A stretch of 54,823 bases of DNA from Anoxybacillus thermarum (GCF_000836725.1 NZ_JXTH01000011.1:1-54823), one strand, 5' to 3'. Shown: positions 20,301-28,860, numbered from the stretch's first letter. Translations and numbers: made by a program. Notes: generated from the letters alone by a model not told the origin.

Positions 20301-21260
20301 CATGCGTTCTTGTCTTTCCCACTGTTTTAAGTAAGGGTATGGGTCAAACGACCATTCCGTATAGCCGTTATCTTTATACATGCCGTAGTGAAGATGCGGC
20401 GGAAATTTACCCGATGTACCGGGCGGTCCGTAACCAGAACTTCCGACTGAACCGATCAACATGCCGGGCTCTACAATCGTTCCTTCCTCTAAGCCGTTAG
20501 CGAATCCGTTTAAGTGTGCAAAATAATGGTACGTATTGTTTATATCACGAATGCCGATGCGCCAACCTCCGTATTTATTCCATCCTTTTAATTCCACGAT
20601 ACCGTAACATGTTGAGCGAACAGGGGTACCGTAATGTGCAAAAATGTCTGTTCCTTCATGAATACGCCGTCCGCCCCATCCGCGTGCATCTCCCCACGTA
20701 CTACGATAACTATATTCAAATCGTCTTGGAATTGGAAAAGCGTATTGATCGAGTTGTAGCGTTTCAAAATGTTTATATAGTTTCACTTTGCCTAAAATAA
20801 TATCGATGGTTTTGCTTCGCTCATAATAATCCCATAGCGCCATTTTAATATGCGTATGATCTGTGCCATATGACCGCAAAAAGCGAGCGAAAGCAAATAA
20901 TACATCCTCGTCGTTTGTTCGATCCGCGATACCATCGCCATTTCCATCTATCCCCATGCCACCAAATTGGCTAATTGTAAATGGGTTTTGATCTTCTTTA
21001 TTTTTATTGAGTGGTCCAGCCCATCGTTCAGGGGGAATGTAAATGCCGATGACTCCAGTTGGTTTTGGTAAATCGCGACGCGCTTGACGAATGCTCCGCT
21101 CATATTGGTCAACGGCTGCGAAGTAGTACCAAGGAATGAGCGAGATGGCTTCTGCTTTTTTATAAAGTTCCATTCGTTGATCATACAAATCATTTGGTGC
21201 AGCAGTGAATGATTGGAACGGAATGAAAAGAAAAATGATTATGCACCATAATGTTTTCAC
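20289..21260 (-). CDS. lytH: Spore cortex peptidase LytH (M23 family)
   Basis: A 323-residue exported peptidase. The N-terminal signal peptide is MKTLWCIIIFLFIPFQSFTAA. The M23 (LytM) domain is C-terminal, with metal ligands in RIHEGTDIF and in the last motif PHLHYGMY. In B. subtilis LytH (YunA) is an L-Ala-D-Glu peptidase that trims cortex peptides during sporulation. The middle region FTISQFGGMGIDGNGDGIADRTNDEDVLFAFA resembles a lytic-transglycosylase-like helper segment. Start GTG 21260 follows AAAGGAG. Divergent from lipA, as in B. subtilis. Confidence 0.88.
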   Translation of the reverse strand: MKTLWCIIIFLFIPFQSFTAAPNDLYDQRMELYKKAEAISLIPWYYFAAVDQYERSIRQARRDLPKPTGVIGIYIPPERWAGPLNKNKEDQNPFTISQFGGMGIDGNGDGIADRTNDEDVLFAFARFLRSYGTDHTHIKMALWDYYERSKTIDIILGKVKLYKHFETLQLDQYAFPIPRRFEYSYRSTWGDARGWGGRRIHEGTDIFAHYGTPVRSTCYGIVELKGWNKYGGWRIGIRDINNTYHYFAHLNGFANGLEEGTIVEPGMLIGSVGSSGYGPPGTSGKFPPHLHYGMYKDNGYTEWSFDPYPYLKQWERQERMKKR

Positions 21261-21351
21261 GCATTCTTTCTCCTTTCTCCGATGTTCATATCATTAGTTT
21301 GAGGTAATCGACTGTTTTCATAAATAAAAAATGTTGGAAAAACAAACTGCT

Positions 21352-21380
21352 TTGTATTGTAAGGCAATAACTCGTATAAT
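21352..21380 (+). promoter_or_regulatory. Sigma-A promoter of lipA
   Basis: TTGTAT at 21352-21357 and a perfect TATAAT at 21375-21380 with a 17-base spacer; start expected near 21387, leaving a leader of about 26 bases. Confidence 0.75.
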
Positions 21381-21412
21381 GGGTAATGTACATTAACGAG
21401 TGGAGCGTGAAA

Positions 21413-22300
21413 ATGATGTCAACAAAAGAACAGCACCTTCGCAAACCAGAGTGGTTAAAAATAAAGTTAAATACGAATGAACATTATACAGGCTTGAAAA
21501 AAATGATGCGAGAAAACCAATTGCATACGGTGTGCGAAGAAGCGCGTTGTCCAAATATTCATGAATGTTGGGCCGTTCGTCGCACAGCGACGTTTATGAT
21601 TTTAGGCGATGTATGTACGCGCGCTTGCCGTTTTTGCGCTGTTAAAACAGGATTGCCAACGGAGCTAGATTGGCAAGAGCCGAAGCGTGTGGCTGAATCC
21701 GTTCGTTTAATGAATTTAAAACACGTTGTTGTGACTGCTGTTGCGCGCGATGATTTAAAAGATGGTGGTGCAGCTGTATTTGCTGAAACGGTACGTGCTA
21801 TCCGACGGAAAAATCCGTTAACGACGATTGAAGTATTGCCATCTGATATGGGGGGTGTATATGAAAACTTGAAAACGCTAATGGACGCTCGTCCTGACAT
21901 TTTAAATCATAATATTGAAACGGTTCGTCGCCTCACTCCGCGCGTTCGTGCGCGCGCAACGTATGAACGTTCACTTGAATTTTTGCGCCGCGCAAAAGAA
22001 ATGCAGCCTGATATTCCAACAAAATCAAGCTTAATGGTCGGTCTTGGTGAAACGAAAGAAGAAATTTTAGAAGCGATGGACGATTTACGGGCAGTCGGAG
22101 TGAATATTTTAACAATCGGTCAATATTTACAGCCGACAAAAAAACATTTAAAGGTAGAGAAATATTACCATCCTCATGAGTTTATGGAGTTAAAAGAAAT
22201 TGCGTTAGCGAAAGGATTTAGTCATTGTGAGTCTGGTCCGCTCGTTCGCTCTTCCTATCATGCTGATGAGCAAGTACAATCGGCAAAAGCGAATGAGTAA
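21413..22300 (+). CDS. lipA: Lipoyl synthase LipA
   Basis: A 295-residue radical SAM enzyme that inserts two sulfur atoms into octanoyl groups. The auxiliary-cluster motif is [12 protein letters not shown] near residue 40 and the radical SAM motif is [10 protein letters not shown] near residue 66. The conserved [10 protein letters not shown] and TIGQYLQPT follow. ATG 21413 has GGAG 7 bases upstream; the frame extends to 21386 without support. Needs Fe-S clusters from the suf system, and in Bacillus acts on octanoyl-GcvH-derived substrates. Confidence 0.95.
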   Translation: MMSTKEQHLRKPEWLKIKLNTNEHYTGLKKMMRENQLHTVCEEARCPNIHECWAVRRTATFMILGDVCTRACRFCAVKTGLPTELDWQEPKRVAESVRLMNLKHVVVTAVARDDLKDGGAAVFAETVRAIRRKNPLTTIEVLPSDMGGVYENLKTLMDARPDILNHNIETVRRLTPRVRARATYERSLEFLRRAKEMQPDIPTKSSLMVGLGETKEEILEAMDDLRAVGVNILTIGQYLQPTKKHLKVEKYYHPHEFMELKEIALAKGFSHCESGPLVRSSYHADEQVQSAKANE

Positions 22301-22302
22301 AC

Positions 22303-22346
22303 AAAAAAAGGATGCCCCTTTCATGTATATGGGACATCCTTTTTCG
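22303..22346. terminator. Terminator between lipA and yutC
   Basis: GGATGCCCC and GGGACATCC pair imperfectly around a short AT-rich loop with A/T runs on both sides, so it may serve both converging genes. Confidence 0.7.
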
Positions 22347-22979
22347 TTATTGCATCATGTTCATTTCTTCGCGTTGCACACCGTTTTCATTTTCTCCATT
22401 GCTCACTTTTCGACCTTGTGGCGATTTGAGCATTTCTTTAATCGTTTGTTGTAAAACTTGATCGATATTTTGACTATTTGAATCTAAACGGCCGAATCGT
22501 TCAATATCTTGAAACATGCGCGGATTGTCTGAAACGTATACGTGATAATAACGTGGAACGACAGAAATAGCTGTTTTTTTCACTTGATCGGCTGTTTCAA
22601 ACCGATTTGTACTGTCTGTCTTGTAAACGACAAACACTGTATCGTCTGTGACGAGCGTCCCAACATCATGAACGTTCGGAAGTTGGGTGCACAGTTTGCT
22701 AATTAAATCCGCGACATTTTCGCGATTTAATACAGGTATTGTCGCATACTGTGTTGTATCACCCGGAATTGGGCTTTTTTGATGTCTTACGTAACCGAAA
22801 TTCGTTAATCTCGAATCCATTCCGTTTCGGACACCATGTTCGTTGTATAAATCGTTTCTTGAACGAACGTTGATCGTTGTTCCGCTTTTCTCATACAAAG
22901 ATGTCGATTCGTTCATTCCTGCGCACCCAGATAATAAAGCGATTGTACTAATGCCTGTCAGTAACCATGTATTCCGCAA
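22347..22979 (-). CDS. yutC: YhcN/YlaJ-family sporulation lipoprotein YutC
   Basis: A 210-residue lipoprotein. The signal peptide ends in the lipobox LLSGCAG, with Cys at residue 19. The body contains the YhcN/YlaJ domain (NVADLISKLCTQLPNVHDVGTLVTDDTVFVVYK), seen in spore-membrane and germination-related lipoproteins. The C-terminus is polar and Asn/Glu/Met-rich. Start TTG 22979 follows AGGGGGGAT. In B. subtilis yutC lies next to lipA as here. The precise role is unknown. Confidence 0.75.
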   Translation of the reverse strand: MRNTWLLTGISTIALLSGCAGMNESTSLYEKSGTTINVRSRNDLYNEHGVRNGMDSRLTNFGYVRHQKSPIPGDTTQYATIPVLNRENVADLISKLCTQLPNVHDVGTLVTDDTVFVVYKTDSTNRFETADQVKKTAISVVPRYYHVYVSDNPRMFQDIERFGRLDSNSQNIDQVLQQTIKEMLKSPQGRKVSNGENENGVQREEMNMMQ

Positions 22980-23091
22980 AACAAATCCCCCCTTCTTTTT
23001 TATTATTCGTTTTATTCAAAGCGTTATAATGGTGATTGCTTGGGAGAAAGACATGTTTTATGATAGAAATGGAAAGAAGAGGTGAGGACAT

Positions 23092-23367
23092 ATGATTTGC
23101 ATTCACAATACATGTTACGAGCTTGTAGAAAATGTGCGCAACGGCTTTAACGAAGAAGCGTTTCGTGCGCGCTATACGGATATTTTAAATAAATATGATT
23201 ACATTGTTGGCGATTGGGGATATAATCAGCTTCGCCTTCGTGGCTTTTTTGATGACCATAACCAAAAAGCGACATATGATACGAAAATAAGTACATTATC
23301 CGAATATTTGTTTGAATATTGCAATTTTGGTTGCGCTTATTTTGTGTTACGTAAAGTGAAAAAATAG
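23092..23367 (+). CDS. yutD: YutD family protein (DUF1027)
   Basis: A 91-residue protein of the YutD/DUF1027 family, small and soluble. Typical segments are NTCYELVENVRNGFNEEAFRARY, DYIVGDWGYNQLRLRGFFDD and the C-terminal LFEYCNFGCAYFVLRK with a CxxxC pair. AGAGGTGAGGA lies before ATG 23092. The function is unknown; it is divergent from yutC as in relatives. Confidence 0.85.
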   Translation: MICIHNTCYELVENVRNGFNEEAFRARYTDILNKYDYIVGDWGYNQLRLRGFFDDHNQKATYDTKISTLSEYLFEYCNFGCAYFVLRKVKK

Positions 23368-23391
23368 GTCAGGACGTCTGACCTATTTTTC
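23361..23391. terminator. Bidirectional terminator after yutD
   Basis: AAAATAGGTCAG and CTGACCTATTTT form a 12-bp stem with loop GACGT, with T-runs on both strands. Confidence 0.85.
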
Positions 23392-23662
23392 ATGAGTATG
23401 GTTGTTGGTCATTTTCGCTCGGATCATCGTGAACAGGATGTGCGCCTGGATCTTGGCGCGGGATGTTTTGGTGAAGCGATTTATACTCGTAATTAAATGC
23501 GCTGTAATATCGCTGTCCTTTTCGCCATGGGGTACTTTTATTTTGAACGGGTTCATGTTCGCCACGTGGGGAACCGTATGGACCTTCGGGCAACGTTTCT
23601 GGTACGAGAAAATTTTTCATCGCTTCCACAGTTGAAAAATCACGATACGTTTCATCGGTCAT
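23390..23662 (-). CDS. Conserved-looking small hypothetical protein
   Basis: A 90-residue acidic, proline-rich protein without membrane segments. It starts MTDETYRDFSTVEAMKNFLVPE and carries EGPYGSPRGEHEPVQNKSTPWRKGQ and a C-terminal NIPRQDPGAHPVHDD region full of Pro, Asp and His. AAAGGAAGAATTC lies before ATG 23662. I recall similar small proteins in Bacillaceae beside lipA but no function. A shorter reading frame on the same strand covers part of it and is a shadow. Confidence 0.65.
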   Translation of the reverse strand: MTDETYRDFSTVEAMKNFLVPETLPEGPYGSPRGEHEPVQNKSTPWRKGQRYYSAFNYEYKSLHQNIPRQDPGAHPVHDDPSENDQQPYS

Positions 23663-23699
23663 GTGAATTCTTCCTTTCGTTTTTTACATAGCGTACCAC

Positions 23700-23966
23700 T
23701 TAACCGACGATTTCATGTAAAAAGCTTCGCAACTCGTTTGCATCTTCTTCATTTAAGTTATATATGTGTTCAATATACCCAGGCTGTTGCAAGTCATCTG
23801 AACCGATAATCGCATATCGATTGCTTTGTAAATCGAGTACGAGCGCTTTGCCATAAAAACGATCTGTTTGGACGATTGCTAAATCAAACCGTTCATTTTT
23901 TCCAGCGAAGCTAACAAATCGAGTTTTTGTATCTACTGTATCGTCATATAAAAAGAAACGTTCCAT
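23700..23966 (-). CDS. DUF3055 family protein
   Basis: An 88-residue protein of the DUF3055 family; FLYDDTVDTKTRFVSFAG at the start, YGKALVLDLQSNRYAIIG in the middle and EEDANELRSFLHEIVG at the end are typical. Function unknown. I chose ATG 23966 because GGAGGG lies just before it; the further ATG at 23981 is part of that binding site. No membrane segment. Confidence 0.78.
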   Translation of the reverse strand: MERFFLYDDTVDTKTRFVSFAGKNERFDLAIVQTDRFYGKALVLDLQSNRYAIIGSDDLQQPGYIEHIYNLNEEDANELRSFLHEIVG

Positions 23967-24081
23967 ATTGTATCCCTCCATATCGTGTATCGTTGCTTCT
24001 TCATCTTAACAAATTTCTGTTAGCTGTGTAAAAGAAAGCGCTATGCTACAATAAAATAAAAAGCAGAAAGGAAGATGAATG

Positions 24082-24522
24082 ATGTATTTTGTTGATCGTC
24101 AAAAAATCGAGAAAACATTGAAATATATGGAGGAAGTTGTCTCTTATGTCCAACAACCGTTTCATACGCCAATCGAGAAGCTAGCGCTTGAACGGATAGG
24201 ACATGTTATTATTGAATCAATCATTGACGTTGGAAATGCGATGATTGACGGCTTTATTATGCGCGATCCCGGAAGTTACGAGGACATTATTGACATTCTA
24301 GTCGATGAACGTGTTCTTTCGGATGAAGATGGCGAAGCATTAAAACAAATCATCCATTTCCGTAAAAAGCTTGTTCAACAATACATCGACGTACCGCATG
24401 GCGAATTATTGAACGCATTGCAAAACTATCGCCATGTTCTTCAATCTTTTCCAGCTGCTATTCGCACGTATTTACATCATGAGCTTGGGCCTGTGTCCGC
24501 TTTTTTAAATGAAAATGTTTAA
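24082..24522 (+). CDS. yutE: HepT-like DUF86 protein YutE
   Basis: A 146-residue all-helical protein of the DUF86/HepT-like family. Where HepT ribonuclease toxins carry the Rx4-6HxY motif (for example RxxLVHxY), this sequence reads RKKLVQQY, so the catalytic His is replaced by Gln. No MNT nucleotidyltransferase antitoxin gene is adjacent. This suggests a housekeeping or non-nuclease member, not a toxin. ATG 24082 is 7 bases after AAAGGAAG. Confidence 0.78.
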   Translation: MYFVDRQKIEKTLKYMEEVVSYVQQPFHTPIEKLALERIGHVIIESIIDVGNAMIDGFIMRDPGSYEDIIDILVDERVLSDEDGEALKQIIHFRKKLVQQYIDVPHGELLNALQNYRHVLQSFPAAIRTYLHHELGPVSAFLNENV

Positions 24523-24572
24523 AAATTGTGTGTATAGGGAAAATCGTATAAAATGGAAGAGGGTGAAACGTG

Positions 24573-25205
24573 ATGCGAAAAAAAACCTCTTCCACGAAAG
24601 AGCAAATTTTAAAAATGCTAAAAGTGCAAAAGCAGCTAACAGTGGGTGAAATGGCGGAGCAACTACAAATTACGGAAATGGCTGTCCGCCGTCATTTAAG
24701 TGCGTTAGAGCGCGAAGAACTTGTTGAATCGACGCTTGTTCGTCAACCGATGGGAAGGCCGACAAATGTGTATCGATTAAGTGTAAAAGGACATCAACGT
24801 TTTCCGCGCCACTATCAGCAAACGATGCTCGATTTTTTAGCTGATTTAGAACGGATGGGCGGAAAGCAAATGGTTGCGCAGTTGTTTCAAAATCGGCAAG
24901 AACGGATGAAAAAGTTGTATGAACGACAATTTGGCGATAAATCGTTTGATGAAAAGATCAAAGAGCTTGTTGCGGTGCAAAATGAGCATGGGTATATGTC
25001 GGAATTAGTACAACACGACGATGATTCGTTTGAGTTAGTTGAACATAACTGCCCGATTGCAGAAGTAGCTCAAGCGTATCCGATTGCTTGTGAATGTGAG
25101 CGACAGCTGTTTGAAACCCTCATTCATGAAGCTGAAATTGTTCCGAAAACGTGTTTAGCTGACGGTGATGATGCGTGTCGCTACCATATTAAGCGAAAAA
25201 AATGA
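24573..25205 (+). CDS. SufR-like winged-helix regulator with C-terminal cysteines
   Basis: A 210-residue transcription regulator. Residues 8-70 form a DeoR/ArsR-type winged helix (LTVGEMAEQLQITEMAVRRHLSALEREELV). The C-terminal third carries a cysteine set, NCPIAEVAQAYPIACECE followed by KTCLADGDDACRYHI, like that of SufR-type Fe-S-sensing repressors, where the first two cysteines are 12 residues apart. GAGGGTG places the start at ATG 24573 rather than GTG 24570. Fe-S sensing and control of the suf operon 15 kb away are inference. It precedes yutF. Confidence 0.75.
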   Translation: MRKKTSSTKEQILKMLKVQKQLTVGEMAEQLQITEMAVRRHLSALEREELVESTLVRQPMGRPTNVYRLSVKGHQRFPRHYQQTMLDFLADLERMGGKQMVAQLFQNRQERMKKLYERQFGDKSFDEKIKELVAVQNEHGYMSELVQHDDDSFELVEHNCPIAEVAQAYPIACECERQLFETLIHEAEIVPKTCLADGDDACRYHIKRKK

Positions 25206-25297
25206 ACAATCGTTGACATTCGTTGTGCTCTTTTTGACAAGTACAGTTGTTTTGCGTTAAAGTTTGAACGTGCAAATTGTCAAAAGGAGTGGCAAAA

Positions 25298-26068
25298 GTG
25301 AAAACATATAAAGGATATTTAATTGATTTAGACGGTACGATGTATCGTGGGACAGAACGAATTGAAGAAGCGTGCGCTTTTGTGCACCGCCTTCATGAAA
25401 AGGGCACTCCGTATTTATTTGTAACAAACAATTCTTCCCGCACGCCCGAACAAGTGGCAGAAAAGTTGCGGAAATTTGGTATCCCTGCAACGAAAGAGCA
25501 AGTATTTACAACAAGTCAAGCAACGGCAAACTACATTTATGAAAAGAAGCCGAACGCTTCTGTTTATGTGATTGGAGAAGACGGTATTCGACGTGCGCTT
25601 GAAGAAAAAGGATTTACATTTGCAAATGAAGATGCGGAAGTCGTTGTGATGGGGATTGATCGTAGTATTAATTACGAAAAATTAGCGACTGCTTGTTTAG
25701 CTGTTCGCAATGGGGCAATGTTTATTTCGACAAACGGGGACATTGCGATTCCTACGGAGCGCGGACTTTTACCCGGAAACGGGTCGCTTACATCTGTCGT
25801 TGCTGTGTCGACACAAACGAAGCCGATTTTTATCGGTAAGCCAGAAAAAATTATTATGGAGCAAGCGCTTGAAGTGCTTCGTGTTCCAAAAGAAGAAACG
25901 TTAATGATCGGGGATAACTATGATACGGATATTATGGCAGGGATGAATGCGGGAATTGATACACTTCTCGTTCATACAGGAGTGACGACGAAAGAAATGT
26001 TGCAAACTTATGATCGACAACCGACGTATGTCGTTGACTCGTTAAAAGAATGGATCGAACGCATATAA
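25298..26068 (+). CDS. yutF: HAD-IIA family phosphatase YutF
   Basis: A 256-residue haloacid dehalogenase phosphatase of the NagD/AraL type. Motif I is LIDLDGTMY, motif II is VTNNSS, and motif III/IV is GKPEKIIMEQ with MIGDNYDTDI. The cap domain between motifs II and III places it in subclass IIA. Known relatives hydrolyse nucleoside monophosphates or small sugar phosphates; the substrate here is unknown. GTG 25298 follows AAGGAG by 8 bases. TTGACA at 25234 with a weak TTAAAG 17 bases later is a possible promoter. Confidence 0.88.
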   Translation: MKTYKGYLIDLDGTMYRGTERIEEACAFVHRLHEKGTPYLFVTNNSSRTPEQVAEKLRKFGIPATKEQVFTTSQATANYIYEKKPNASVYVIGEDGIRRALEEKGFTFANEDAEVVVMGIDRSINYEKLATACLAVRNGAMFISTNGDIAIPTERGLLPGNGSLTSVVAVSTQTKPIFIGKPEKIIMEQALEVLRVPKEETLMIGDNYDTDIMAGMNAGIDTLLVHTGVTTKEMLQTYDRQPTYVVDSLKEWIERI

Positions 26069-26093
26069 AAGGTGCCTAGTTGGGCACCTTTTT
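26068..26093 (+). terminator. Intrinsic terminator after yutF
   Basis: AAAGGTGCC and GGGCACCTTT form a stem around TAGTT, followed by T residues. Confidence 0.85.
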
Positions 26094-26132
26094 CATAAGA
26101 CAAGAAAGTATAAAAGTTTGGATTAAAAGAGC

Positions 26133-26251
26133 TGTCTAGCTTCAAGCGCCATCGGCTCGGTTCGCTCCGTCCCACACTGCGGCGGCGACAGCCTCCTCGG
26201 TGGGGCTTATGCGCCCTTCGCCGATAGGCGGGCGCTTTTCGCTTGTCTTGT
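26133..26251. repeat. GC-rich hairpin repeat element (Bacillaceae intergenic repeat type)
   Basis: A 119-base non-coding block that is much richer in GC than its surroundings. The ends pair: AAGCGCC (26144-26150) with GGCGCTT (26231-26237) and ATCGGC (26151-26156) with GCCGAT (26220-26225). It opens with CTGTCTAGCTTCAAGCGCC and closes with GGCGCTTTTCGCTTGTCTTG, ends I recall from dispersed intergenic repeats in Bacillus, Geobacillus and related genomes. It fills the gap between the converging yutF and yutG and stops 3 bases from yutG. Only one copy is in the window, so the repeated nature cannot be shown here. Confidence 0.6.
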
Positions 26252-26253
26252 AT

Positions 26254-26751
26254 TCATTCGACATGGGCGGCGCGATGCGCTAAACGGCTTGAAGCAGCAG
26301 CAGCGATCGCTCCAACGATATCATCTAAAAACGTATGGCATTGACCGGATGATTTATCATTTAATTGGTGTAAAATGCCCGGTTTTTGTTTATCGATGTA
26401 TCCGTAGTTCGTAAAACCGATAGAACCGTATACGTTGACGATCGAAAGAGCTAAAATTTCATCTACCCCATACAATCCTTCGTCTTTTGCGATAAATGAT
26501 TGGAGAGGCTCTTGTAGTAAACCCTTCTCTGCTAAAATATCGAGCTGAATGCCGGTAAATAGTGCGTTTTGTACTTCACGCTTAGCGATCACGCGATTCA
26601 CGTTATGAATACATTCGTCCATTTGTAAGTCTGGATGATATTTGGATTGTAAATAATAAACGAGTTCAGCAATATGTTCGATTGTTACCCCGCGATCAGC
26701 GAGCCATTTTCGTGCGACTTGTTCCATTTTTCCTATTTTCTTTTCCTCCAT
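26254..26751 (-). CDS. yutG: Phosphatidylglycerophosphatase A-like protein YutG
   Basis: A 165-residue protein of the phosphatidylglycerophosphatase A family as it occurs in Bacillus (YutG). Helical, with GVDEILALSIVNVYGSIGFTNYGYIDKQKPGI and HTFLDDIVGAIAAAASSRLAHR; the acidic residues in these stretches match the family. It lacks the long membrane helices of E. coli PgpA. The start is ATG 26751 after AGGTGAAG. Whether it is the true PGP phosphatase is not settled. Confidence 0.8.
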   Translation of the reverse strand: MEEKKIGKMEQVARKWLADRGVTIEHIAELVYYLQSKYHPDLQMDECIHNVNRVIAKREVQNALFTGIQLDILAEKGLLQEPLQSFIAKDEGLYGVDEILALSIVNVYGSIGFTNYGYIDKQKPGILHQLNDKSSGQCHTFLDDIVGAIAAAASSRLAHRAAHVE

Positions 26752-26884
26752 CCAACTTCACCTATTTCGTTTTTTATTTTTTACAATGTATGTGACTTTT
26801 TTATGAAACGTGCGTTCATTTCCTCTCTCTTATGAAGTTTATACGTATTTTTCAAACATATACATAAGGGAAGGAGGGATGTGT

Positions 26885-27823
26885 ATGGATTATTATTTTC
26901 GAGTTGATCATATGGAGCAAATAGGTGATCGTTTTTTCGTTCGAAGTGGAAATGACATATATATTGCAGTACCGACGAATGAGAAAGAAAGCGACATTCA
27001 TCAGTTATATTACATGGCAATGTATATGCGAACACAAGGTGACGAAACGATTGCAACGTTGCTTCCAACGAAAACAGGACGTTTTATTGGTATGTTACAA
27101 GGAAAGCGAGTGAGTGTATGGAAAATGGAAAACCGAATGAAAACAGGAGATGCCGCGCAACAACTCGCATTATTTCATCAGCGTGGTCGCACATATCCGT
27201 ATGATGTTTCCGCCCGAAGTCGATTTGGCAAATGGGGAGAACTATGGGGACAACGAATCGATCAATTAGAACATTTTTGGCAATTACAAGTGAGATCTTC
27301 CGAAAAAAATGAGGTGGATAAACAATTTGTTGAAACATTTCCTTACTATTTAGGTGTTGCCGAAAATGCGGTTCAATATGTGATGGATACGCAATTAGAT
27401 GAAGTTCCGATGCGCAGCGATATGCCGACGATTTGTCATGAACAATTTCCGCCCGAAACATGGGAGATAGGGAAAATACCAACGGATTGGGTGTTTGACC
27501 ACGCAAGTCGCGATGTTGCGGAATGGATCCGGAAGCAGTGGTTAACGAAACAATCAGATGAAACGATTGAGCGTTTTTTACAAACGTATGAACATGTGCA
27601 ATCGCTTAGCCGCTTTTCTTGGCGAATGATTTATGCTCGATTATTATTTCCGCTTCATTACTTTCAGTCGATTGAAAACTACTATGGATCAGAAGGTGAC
27701 ATGAGACAACGCTATGCGCAACAATTACGACAAGTCTTTGAAGAAACTGACGTATATGAACAAAAACTTCGTCATTTTCATGATATGACTACTGTCTCTA
27801 TTCCTCGTCTCGACTGGTTATAA
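26885..27823 (+). CDS. yutH: Spore coat-associated protein YutH
   Basis: A 312-residue member of the CotS/YutH family, related to small-molecule kinases (CotI-like fold) but largely without catalytic motifs. The start MDYYFRVDHMEQIGDRFFV, the GRFIGMLQGKRVSVWKMENR strand region and CHEQFPPETWEIGKIP are the visible landmarks. In B. subtilis YutH is a spore coat protein made under mother-cell sigma factors. ATG 26885 has AAGGAGGG upstream; the frame to 26810 is not supported. Confidence 0.85.
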   Translation: MDYYFRVDHMEQIGDRFFVRSGNDIYIAVPTNEKESDIHQLYYMAMYMRTQGDETIATLLPTKTGRFIGMLQGKRVSVWKMENRMKTGDAAQQLALFHQRGRTYPYDVSARSRFGKWGELWGQRIDQLEHFWQLQVRSSEKNEVDKQFVETFPYYLGVAENAVQYVMDTQLDEVPMRSDMPTICHEQFPPETWEIGKIPTDWVFDHASRDVAEWIRKQWLTKQSDETIERFLQTYEHVQSLSRFSWRMIYARLLFPLHYFQSIENYYGSEGDMRQRYAQQLRQVFEETDVYEQKLRHFHDMTTVSIPRLDWL

Positions 27824-27826
27824 ATA

Positions 27827-27835
27827 TGGTACAAT
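27827..27835 (+). promoter_or_regulatory. Extended -10 promoter before the hydroxyacid dehydrogenase
   Basis: TGGTACAAT is an extended -10 element (TGnTACAAT). No good -35 box is seen 17 bases upstream. Confidence 0.4.
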
Positions 27836-27870
27836 AAAGCGGATAAAGATATGTTAAAGGGGACGAGGGT

Positions 27871-28842
27871 ATGGGAAAACGATATGTTTTCATTACAAGA
27901 AAACTACCAGATGATGTCGTTGCACCGTTATATGACAAATATGATGTGAACATGTGGCCACATGAGCATCTTGTTGTTCCGCGTGATGTGCTACTTCAAG
28001 AAGCAAGCCGAGCGGAAGCATTAATTACGATGTTATGTGATCGCATTGATGAGGAGTTATTACAACAAAGCCCGAAACTTCGCGTCGTTGCGAATGTAGC
28101 CGTCGGTTACGACAATATTGACGTAGAGGCAGCGACAAAACGAGGGGTCATTGTTTGTAACACGCCTGATGTATTGACAGAAACGACAGCGGATTTAACA
28201 TTTGCTCTCCTGTTAGCAACGGCAAGAAGATTGGTTGAAGCAGCCGAGTTTATAAAAGAAGGAAAATGGGAAAGTTGGAGTCCGCTTTTACTTGCAGGGA
28301 CGGATGTTCACCATAAAACGATTGGAATTGTCGGTATGGGGAAAATCGGGCAAGCCGTTGCGCATCGGGCAAAAGGATTTCATATGCGCGTATTATACTA
28401 TAATCGTTCACGAAATATCGAAGCCGAACGAACACTTGATGCGACGTATTGTTCGTTTGATGCGTTGCTTGAACAAGCAGACTTTGTCGTCTGTTTAGCT
28501 CCGTTAACGAATGAAACGTATCGTTTGTTTAACCGCGAAGCATTTATGAAAATGAAGCGATCAGCTATTTTTATTAACGCGGGACGCGGGGCAGTTGTGG
28601 ACGAAGAAGCGTTATATGATGCGTTAATCAACCGACATATTGCTGGTGCGGGGATAGATGTATTTGCACAAGAGCCGATTCGTTCGGATCATCCGCTGTT
28701 ACAATTGCCGAACGTTGTTGCTTTGCCGCATATCGGGAGTGCGACGAAAGAAACGCGGTACGCGATGATGCAACTATGTTGTCGCAACGTAATAGCCGTG
28801 CTAGAAGGTAAGGAGCCTTATACACCTGTGCAGAGCCAATAG
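27871..28842 (+). CDS. D-isomer 2-hydroxyacid dehydrogenase (glyoxylate/hydroxypyruvate/gluconate type)
   Basis: A 323-residue NAD(P)-dependent 2-hydroxyacid dehydrogenase. The dinucleotide motif is GIVGMGKIGQAVAHRAKGF near residue 150; the catalytic Arg is in INAGRGAVVDEEAL, the Glu in FAQEPI and the His in LPHIGSAT. Close relatives in Bacillus (YvcT-like) reduce glyoxylate, hydroxypyruvate or 2-ketogluconate. The substrate cannot be fixed from sequence. It lies before hom but has its own terminator, so it is probably a separate unit. Confidence 0.85.
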   Translation: MGKRYVFITRKLPDDVVAPLYDKYDVNMWPHEHLVVPRDVLLQEASRAEALITMLCDRIDEELLQQSPKLRVVANVAVGYDNIDVEAATKRGVIVCNTPDVLTETTADLTFALLLATARRLVEAAEFIKEGKWESWSPLLLAGTDVHHKTIGIVGMGKIGQAVAHRAKGFHMRVLYYNRSRNIEAERTLDATYCSFDALLEQADFVVCLAPLTNETYRLFNREAFMKMKRSAIFINAGRGAVVDEEALYDALINRHIAGAGIDVFAQEPIRSDHPLLQLPNVVALPHIGSATKETRYAMMQLCCRNVIAVLEGKEPYTPVQSQ

Positions 28843-28860
28843 GCTCTTTTTTTATTTTTT
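28832..28860 (+). terminator. Intrinsic terminator overlapping the dehydrogenase stop
   Basis: AGAGCC and GGCTCT pair around AATA, followed by a long T-tract. Confidence 0.8.

Noticed and set aside
24082-24522. HepT/MNT toxin-antitoxin module
   Set aside because: The catalytic His is replaced by Gln and no MNT-type nucleotidyltransferase gene is adjacent.
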